Source: a bacterium (GTDB lineage Bacteria; Patescibacteriota; Doudnabacteria; UBA920; 2-01-FULL-46-14). From it: a stretch of DNA of 42,654 nt. Shown here piece by piece: positions 38,800 through 42,654 of this stretch; the first letter of the stretch is position 1; each line of letters opens with the position of its first letter. The position numbers and the translations under genes were made by a program. The notes below the pieces were generated by a model. The model saw only the letters and a list, made by a program, of their open reading frames with translations. It had not been told where the DNA came from and made no database searches. The stretch lies in NCBI GenBank assembly GCA_030700065.1, contig JAUYKH010000015.1:1-42654 (forward strand), written 5' to 3'.

Positions 38800-38827
38800 A
38801 GTATAGCAAAAATGGGGATTATATCAA
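38800..38827 (-). promoter_or_regulatory. Promoter of the tyrA attenuated operon
   Basis: Minus strand TTGATA (38827-38822), 16-bp spacer ending TGC, TATACT (38805-38800): extended -10 promoter just upstream of leader ORF 1. Confidence 0.75.
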
Positions 38828-38928
38828 TAGCGATTTTGGGAGTCAGAGAATTAGCCATTTGCTCGTGGGGTGGGTGGGACGAGCGTAGCGAGGAGGTAGT
38901 GCCTCATCAAAATTCAAAAAGTTTCAAC

Positions 38929-39002
38929 TGGTCGGGCTGCTGGGAATCGAACCCAGACTACATCCACCCCATGGACGCGTACTACCACTATACTACAGCC
39001 CG
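38929..39002 (-). tRNA. tRNA-Pro (anticodon GGG)
   Basis: 74 nt with encoded CCA. Acceptor CGGGCTG/CAGCCCG with C1-G72 and A73, the bacterial tRNA-Pro identity set; D stem GTAT/GTAC; anticodon stem CGTCC/GGATG around ATGGGGT (anticodon GGG); T arm CTGGG-TTCGATT-CCCAG. Its 5' 22 nt are repeated at 39314-39335, and its first 10 nt overlap the GIY-YIG gene 3' end. Confidence 0.95.
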
Positions 39003-39262
39003 TTAGTCTTCTCGAGATAGACCTTTAATTTTTGTTTGATTACTTCCCTTCCATAACCGCTTTTGAAAAATTTTTCCGCCGCTGCTGCATCTGACTTTTC
39101 GATGTAAGCTTCATAGAATATGAGTTTAAATGGCCCGTTCTTGGAAGTATAACTACCACCTTGCTTGCGATTGTGTTCAATTACTCTACGACGCAAATCG
39201 CTCGTCAGTCCTGTATACAAACGTTTATTCTTGTCGCTAATTAATACATAAACATACCACAT
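38993..39262 (-). CDS. Small GIY-YIG nuclease-domain protein (copy 2)
   Basis: 89 aa. YVYVLISDKNKRLYTGLT (3-20), LRRRVIEHN and EKSDAAAAEKFFKSGYG match GIY-YIG domains and copy 1 at 17703-17966. The last codons AAC GGG CTG TAG are the first bases of the intact tRNA-Pro, so gene and tRNA overlap. A 22-bp copy of the tRNA 5' end lies on its other side. This is consistent with an element that inserted in the tRNA gene and rebuilt it. Function as a site-specific nuclease is inferred. Confidence 0.9.
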   Translation of the reverse strand: MWYVYVLISDKNKRLYTGLTSDLRRRVIEHNRKQGGSYTSKNGPFKLIFYEAYIEKSDAAAAEKFFKSGYGREVIKQKLKVYLEKTNGL

Positions 39263-39282
39263 ATCAATCCCTTTACACAGTA

Positions 39283-39315
39283 CCCGCCTCTTCGGCGGGT
39301 CGCCGTGGAGGCGAC
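39283..39315. repeat. Two tandem hairpins at the outer end of the GIY-YIG insertion
   Basis: CCCGCC-tcttc-GGCGGG (39283-39299) and GTCGCC-gtgga-GGCGAC (39299-39315), touching the tRNA-Pro 5' fragment. Confidence 0.7.
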
Positions 39316-39335
39316 TACCACTATACTACAGCCCG
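39314..39335 (-). pseudogene. tRNA-Pro 5' fragment (22 nt)
   Basis: Exact copy of tRNA-Pro nt 1-22 (38981-39002), same orientation. The following sequence folds into hairpins and cannot complete a cloverleaf. Confidence 0.85.
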
Positions 39336-39405
39336 ATTCAGGCAAGGATATTAAAATATTACCATTTTCAAAAAATTCGGACAAAACTAATGAAACAAAC
39401 AATTC

Positions 39406-39434
39406 AAAAGGGCTGGACGAATCCAACCCCTTTG
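39406..39434. terminator. Terminator with TTCG/CGAA loop
   Basis: AAAGGGCTGGA-cgaa-TCCAACCCCTTTG on the plus strand; the minus-strand loop is TTCG and T-rich sequence follows. It would end the transcript of the small zinc-ribbon-like gene. No gene is seen between it and 39335. Confidence 0.75.
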
Positions 39435-39505
39435 TTTAATCCTCCGTATGTGAAGCTTACAATTACAATCACATCCTGCGCATCACCTCCTTCAATTTCC
39501 CAGTT

Positions 39506-39718
39506 TTATCGCGCCGCCGCAACCCCTCGTCCCGCTGCTTCGCGCGAAGCTCCGTTCGCTCCGAGGCACTCCGTCTGGTTGGAAAATTGGTGCAGATATT
39601 GGTGCGACTCCCCGCAGTTGTCGCAGATATACGAAAGGTTCGGCCAGCCATCGCGACTTTTCAAAACCGCGCGAATCTGCCCGTCCCGATGAACATCACT
39701 CGCACTTACCACAATCAT
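39506..39718 (-). CDS. Small zinc-ribbon-like protein with altered C-terminus
   Basis: 70 aa. SYICDNCGESHQYLHQF has a CxxC knuckle (Cys32, Cys35); a lone Cys51 follows rather than a second pair. GGAGG lies 8 nt before the ATG, so translation is likely. From about residue 48 the sequence (QTECLGANGASREAAGRG) is encoded by a repeat-like GC-rich stretch with the palindrome CTTCGCGCGAAG, and the frame change leaves KTGKLKEVMRRM in another frame. The C-terminus may therefore be disrupted. Function unknown. Confidence 0.5.
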   Translation of the reverse strand: MIVVSASDVHRDGQIRAVLKSRDGWPNLSYICDNCGESHQYLHQFSNQTECLGANGASREAAGRGVAAAR

Positions 39719-39748
39719 TAATCTTTCCTCCTTTTCTACTAAAACCGA

Positions 39749-39772
39749 AATTCCGCAAGCTTTTGCGGAATT
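39749..39772. repeat. AATTCCGCAA hairpin upstream of the zinc-ribbon-like gene
   Basis: Perfect 10-bp stem AATTCCGCAA-gctt-TTGCGGAATT, 31 bp before the gene start, in its predicted leader. Confidence 0.65.
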
Positions 39773-39825
39773 AAGGTCGTTTGCTGCGAATTTTGACTAA
39801 ACTTTTTACTTTCCCTAGAATTCCG

Positions 39826-39915
39826 CCCCGGCTTAGTTAGCGATGGTAATTCCCGCAAAACCGATGATCATGTCGGTTGGAACCTCACTTATTCCATCCC
39901 CTAACCCTGGCTTGG
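39826..39915 (-). ncRNA. Candidate structured leader RNA
   Basis: Nested complementarity: CCATC/GATGG and CTAAC/GTTAG outer stem, TTCC/GGAA, and an inner near-palindrome AACCGAC-ATGATCAT-CGGTT. It lies between a minus-strand promoter (39949-39976) and the zinc-ribbon-like gene, giving a leader of about 220 nt. No known riboswitch consensus recognised. Confidence 0.4.
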
Positions 39916-39948
39916 TTCATGGATTAGCAAATAATTTAATCTGAATTC

Positions 39949-39976
39949 ATCCTACCACAGACTGTCGAAAAGTCAA
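39949..39976 (-). promoter_or_regulatory. Putative promoter of the structured leader
   Basis: Minus strand TTGACT (39976-39971), 16-bp spacer, TAGGAT (39954-39949). The -10 is weak (4 of 6). Confidence 0.45.
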
Positions 39977-39993
39977 GGATTTATCCACAACGG

Positions 39994-40971
39994 CTACGGA
40001 CCCGCCATTCTGTTAACGATGTCATTCAGCTCCTCGTCCGAAAAAAACTCTATGGTAATTTTGCCGCCCTTTGCCCCTTTGTTGACCGCGACCCGCGTGC
40101 CGAATTTATTGCGTAGCAAGTTCTCGAGCGATTCCAGGAAGGGATCGGGCACAAACATCTCATGGACTTTGATTTTGCGGTTCCTGATCTCCCTGACCTT
40201 GCTCTCGATGTCTCTGACCCTCATCTTGTCCTTCAGAACGATCTTGAACATGACCAGCATCTCTTCCCGATCCCGCAGGGACAGCAATGGCCGCGCCTGT
40301 CCCTCGGCAATCGCCCCTTCGATCAAAGCGCGCTGAACTTCCACCGGTAAATTCAAAAGCCGGATCAGATTTGAGATCGTGGAATCGTCTTTGCCCACGC
40401 GCTTGGCAATCTCGGTAATCTGCAGACCAAATTCCTGCTGGAGCTGCTGATAAGCCTTGGCCTCTTCAATCGGATTCAGATCCGCGCGCTGAACATTTTC
40501 AATGAGCGCCAGCTCAAGCTTGGTTTGCGAGGACATGCCGCGGCTCACAAAAACCGGCACCTTGGAAAGGCCCGCGATCTTCGCGGCGCGAAACCGCCGC
40601 TCGCCAACCACTATTTCATACATTCCATCCGGTCTGGCGATGACCACGAGCGGCTGGATGATCCCGTGCATTTTGATTGACTGCGCCAGCTCTTCAAGCT
40701 TTTCCGTGTTGAAAATTCTGCGGGGCTGAAATTCGTTCGGGATGATCTTTCCGAGCTCAACTTCAAAAAGCGCCTGCCCGTCGAGCGGCGAACGAAATCT
40801 CGCCTGCGGGTCGGACTTCGCCGTCGGATGCTTGATTACGTTTAATTCTCCCCCATGCGAAGGGGGAGATGAAGTGGGGGTAGAAGACGCTGTGGCCGCC
40901 TCATCCAAATCATCCAATTCCTCATCCTTCAGCCCCTCAAAATTACCTAATTTGAATACATCATCGCTCAT
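39994..40971 (-). CDS. parB: Chromosome partitioning protein ParB
   Basis: 325 aa. CTPase/N-terminal domain with IIPNEFQPRRIFN, LAQSIKMHGIIQPLVV and GERRFRAAKIAGL; helix-turn-helix with ITEIAKRVGKDDSTISNLIRLLNLP for parS binding; C-terminal dimerisation region. The tail has an unusual extended helical segment. Residues about 30-44 (STPTSSPPSHGGELN) come from a hairpin repeat in the disordered N-terminal part. parA is not in the window. The start overlaps the HD gene by 4 bp. Confidence 0.95.
   Translation of the reverse strand: MSDDVFKLGNFEGLKDEELDDLDEAATASSTPTSSPPSHGGELNVIKHPTAKSDPQARFRSPLDGQALFEVELGKIIPNEFQPRRIFNTEKLEELAQSIKMHGIIQPLVVIARPDGMYEIVVGERRFRAAKIAGLSKVPVFVSRGMSSQTKLELALIENVQRADLNPIEEAKAYQQLQQEFGLQITEIAKRVGKDDSTISNLIRLLNLPVEVQRALIEGAIAEGQARPLLSLRDREEMLVMFKIVLKDKMRVRDIESKVREIRNRKIKVHEMFVPDPFLESLENLLRNKFGTRVAVNKGAKGGKITIEFFSDEELNDIVNRMAGP
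40840..40884. repeat. C/G-run hairpin repeat inside parB
   Basis: Plus strand CTCCCCCATGCGAAGGGGGAG followed by ATGAAGTGGGGG; same family as in dinB (18842-18895). Read in frame as TPTSSPPSHGGEL. Confidence 0.65.
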
Positions 40972-41588
40972 ATTGATCTAATATCCGCAAGAGCCGTGCT
41001 CTTGGGCAGTTCCTTTACCCATTTCTCAAAAAATTTCCCCAATTCCTCGCGAGCGACAGGATCCTTGATCTTCTTGATATAGGCGCGCCCTTTTTCCAAC
41101 GCCAATTCCAAATCCTGTTTCACGAGCTTGTTTTGGTGAAACTTATAGTGAGTGCATTCAATGTAATCCGCGATTTTCGCGATAATCCCCTCGTCAGTTT
41201 TGGCGCTCAATATTTCTTTTGATATCTTTTTAAAATGACTTCTCTCCGTGCCAAAAAATTTGCTTAAAAATTTCTGGTTTTCCTCTTCGAAGGCCTTGGC
41301 CTTGCGATAGGCCGCGCGATTTGCCTTGGCATACGGCATGGAGATGTCACCGCCGAAAAGTTCGCCCAAATCGTGAATAAGCGTAAATTCCAAAACTTTC
41401 GTGATATCTATTTTGGCGCCTCTTTGATTCAAACTGCGTGCCAGTTGCCAAGCGATGAAGGTAACCAAATAATGGTGTTCCGCCAAATTGCTTAATTCAT
41501 TCGTCGGGATGCCGGCCAGCACATAGCCGGTCTGCGGCTGATTGCGGGTCAGCTCCATTAGTCTGAAAAGCCTGGTGAGATGTTCCAT
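40968..41588 (-). CDS. HD-domain phosphohydrolase (YfbR-like)
   Basis: 206 aa. LAEHHYLVTFIAWQLA (with His38/39), FTLIHDLGELFGGD (His72-Asp73) and IAKIADYIECTHYKFHQN (later Asp) form the HD metal site. The arrangement resembles YfbR/HDDC2 5'-deoxynucleotidases that dephosphorylate dNMPs. Start MEHLTRLFRL is preferred over MIDFVYMEH. It overlaps parB by 4 bp and probably leads a two-gene transcript. Confidence 0.85.
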   Translation of the reverse strand: MEHLTRLFRLMELTRNQPQTGYVLAGIPTNELSNLAEHHYLVTFIAWQLARSLNQRGAKIDITKVLEFTLIHDLGELFGGDISMPYAKANRAAYRKAKAFEEENQKFLSKFFGTERSHFKKISKEILSAKTDEGIIAKIADYIECTHYKFHQNKLVKQDLELALEKGRAYIKKIKDPVAREELGKFFEKWVKELPKSTALADIRSI

Positions 41589-41628
41589 ATATACAAAATC
41601 TATCAAAATTCAGCCCTTTGAGCAAACG

Positions 41629-41665
41629 AAAAAGGCGGGTCACAATACTATTGCGACCCGCCTTT
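41629..41665 (-). terminator. Terminator of the metalloprotease gene
   Basis: Minus strand AAAGGCGGGTC and GACCCGCCTTT with inner CAATA-gt-ATTG, followed by TT; 30 nt after the stop. Confidence 0.9.
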
Positions 41666-41694
41666 GAGCCGTTTTATGTCAAAGAGTCTTTTGT

Positions 41695-42558
41695 TCAGTA
41701 GAGTTTGTTTGCGCCCGCGATGTCGCCCGCGTTCAGATCGCGCTTTTTGGTTTCGCCATAATCCGCGTAGCGATACATGGTCTCTTCAACGCAGGAGTCG
41801 CTGGGATGGCCAAAGCCAACGGCGTGCCCCAGCTCGTGCGTGGCAATATTTTCAAAATCCATCTTGCCGGCCTCCCCGCTTGCCGACCAATCATAATCAG
41901 TGTCGTCAAATACCATATCCCATTCCACCAATTGTCTTCCCGAAGGAGGGCCGCTGAAAATTCCCCAAACAATGGTCACGGCAATCGCGCCAGCGCTCGA
42001 AACGTCGGCAAAATAAACTTCGTTCTGGCCGTCCGGCGCGGCAGTGTCAGCCGATAAAGTCGTTGTTGCCGTAAATCCGCTTCCTAAAATATTAGCTCCT
42101 GTGCCGTTTCCCAACAGTCCATCCGCCGCGTCTTCCCATTTCTCGATGTCGGCCGTCAAATTATCGAAAACAAAATCACTGCCCAAGCCACGGGTGTTAT
42201 CAGGATTCACTAGCCAAGGTTCCACCGCTTTCCATTTTGCATCCTTGGCAAGATAACTAAAACATGAGGTCCTTGTCGCGCCGGCATTTTGCCCGCCTGG
42301 TTTGGCTGAATTATTTTTGCGGTGAATAAAAGCGATCCCCTCAACACGCAATCCGGTTTGCGGATCCACCGCGCTCCCCAGCGAAATCACTGGTGAATTA
42401 TCAGCCGCCGCGGGAAGCAGAAGCGTCCTCTGCGTTTCCGGGGTTGCAAGGCTGGCGTTTGACAGATTAGGCACCGCACCCGCAGACGAGGCGGTTAGAA
42501 GCAGAACCAAGGCGGTCGGGGTCAAAAATTTAACGAAAAACTTTCTATTTTTTAACAT
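41695..42558 (-). CDS. Secreted matrixin-like zinc metalloprotease
   Basis: 287 aa. Signal peptide of about 28 residues (hydrophobic PTALVLLLTASSAGA with likely cleavage after AGA). The metzincin site HELGHAVGFGH (241-251) supplies Glu242 and three His, and ETMY with Met261 is the Met-turn; the end DLNAGDIAGANKLY is typical of M10/matrixin domains. No obvious Cys-switch propeptide. It would act outside the cell. It has its own promoter and terminator, so it is monocistronic. Confidence 0.92.
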   Translation of the reverse strand: MLKNRKFFVKFLTPTALVLLLTASSAGAVPNLSNASLATPETQRTLLLPAAADNSPVISLGSAVDPQTGLRVEGIAFIHRKNNSAKPGGQNAGATRTSCFSYLAKDAKWKAVEPWLVNPDNTRGLGSDFVFDNLTADIEKWEDAADGLLGNGTGANILGSGFTATTTLSADTAAPDGQNEVYFADVSSAGAIAVTIVWGIFSGPPSGRQLVEWDMVFDDTDYDWSASGEAGKMDFENIATHELGHAVGFGHPSDSCVEETMYRYADYGETKKRDLNAGDIAGANKLY

Positions 42559-42598
42559 TTTTGTCGATCATTAATTGGTTAATTATTCGTATAGGTTA

Positions 42599-42627
42599 AA
42601 TTTACAACGAATAGCTTTGGTTGTCAA
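42599..42627 (-). promoter_or_regulatory. Metalloprotease promoter
   Basis: Minus strand TTGACA (42627-42622), 17-bp spacer, TAAATT (42604-42599), giving a leader of about 35 nt. Nothing else is seen to the window end. Confidence 0.7.
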
Positions 42628-42654
42628 CTTTTCCAGTCCGAAATGACCAATTTC

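Noticed and set aside
39241-39426. 61-codon minus-strand frame starting at TTG near 39426
   Set aside because: It starts inside a terminator hairpin and runs through the tRNA fragment and insertion hairpins; no ribosome-binding site.
39469-39486. Perfect anti-16S sequence AAGGAGGTGAT on the minus strand
   Set aside because: It precedes only a 4-codon ORF and can be coding remnant (LKEVM) of the neighbouring small gene; no 16S rRNA sequence surrounds it.
1-42654. CRISPR array, prophage genes or transposase
   Set aside because: No regularly spaced repeats and no phage, integrase or transposase motifs were seen on either strand.
1-42654. Recoded UGA (code 25) as in Gracilibacteria/Absconditabacteria
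   Set aside because: TGA ends the HIT and GH-A genes exactly at overlapping ATGA junctions, so it works as a stop.

Overview
The window looks like a chromosomal segment of a Candidate Phyla Radiation (Patescibacteria) bacterium, Parcubacteria-like. The evidence is a compact genome with many 1-16 bp gene overlaps, a complete S10/spc ribosomal run that goes straight from rpsE to rplO with no rpmD (L30), an archaeal-type short AspRS, a short dcw cluster lacking rsmH, and orphan enzymes from incomplete pathways. TGA is used as a stop (HIT and glycosidase genes), so the code is the standard bacterial one. Base composition is roughly balanced except for an AT-rich island at 11741-13254.

Layout. 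1-4164 (minus): PfkB kinase (cut by the window edge), HIT hydrolase, RmlC-like epimerase, a catalytically dead HtrA-like protein, a membrane protein and lgt. 4189-7389 (plus): aspS, YbaK-like deacylase, scpA, scpB. 7455-11410 (minus): a sugar cluster read GH1, DMT transporter, GH-A glycosidase, ROK kinase. 11513-13787 (plus): tRNA-Glu, then two 130-bp direct repeats enclosing a DUF4258/DUF2283 putative toxin-antitoxin pair and an anchored protein, then a small membrane protein. 13851-18103 (minus): dcw cluster mraZ, ftsL, class B PBP, murF, with a GIY-YIG gene lying between the promoter/MraZ-box region and mraZ. 18173-22038: dinB and a cupin, a TIM-barrel gene, a lexA operon with two small proteins, and a 39-aa acidic protein gene with its own strong promoter. 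22050-36311 (minus): the long tuf, S10, spc, secY, adk, kinase, map operon, interrupted by a lipoprotein gene between rplB and rpsS and by a terminator/antiterminator-like RNA between rpsJ and rplC. 36327-42627 (minus): a small antitoxin-like protein, pcm, a prephenate dehydrogenase operon, tRNA-Pro with a GIY-YIG gene inserted beside it, a small zinc-ribbon-like gene, parB, an HD protein and a secreted matrixin-like metalloprotease.

The strongest novelty is upstream of the prephenate dehydrogenase gene (38525-38827). Two short ORFs in tandem each carry three consecutive Tyr codons. Each is followed by a Rho-independent terminator, and in each the segment just after the Tyr codons is complementary to the 5' arm of its terminator. 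This is the full layout of ribosome-mediated tyrosine attenuation, present twice in series. Other notable items: a GIY-YIG gene flanked by a 22-bp duplication of the tRNA-Pro 5' end; four GTGG repeats with near-helical spacing resembling a MraZ operator; a lipoprotein gene fitted with 1-nt spacers into the ribosomal operon; hairpin repeats that entered dinB and parB in frame; and several promoters whose -10 box places the start site at or next to the ATG (leaderless mRNAs).
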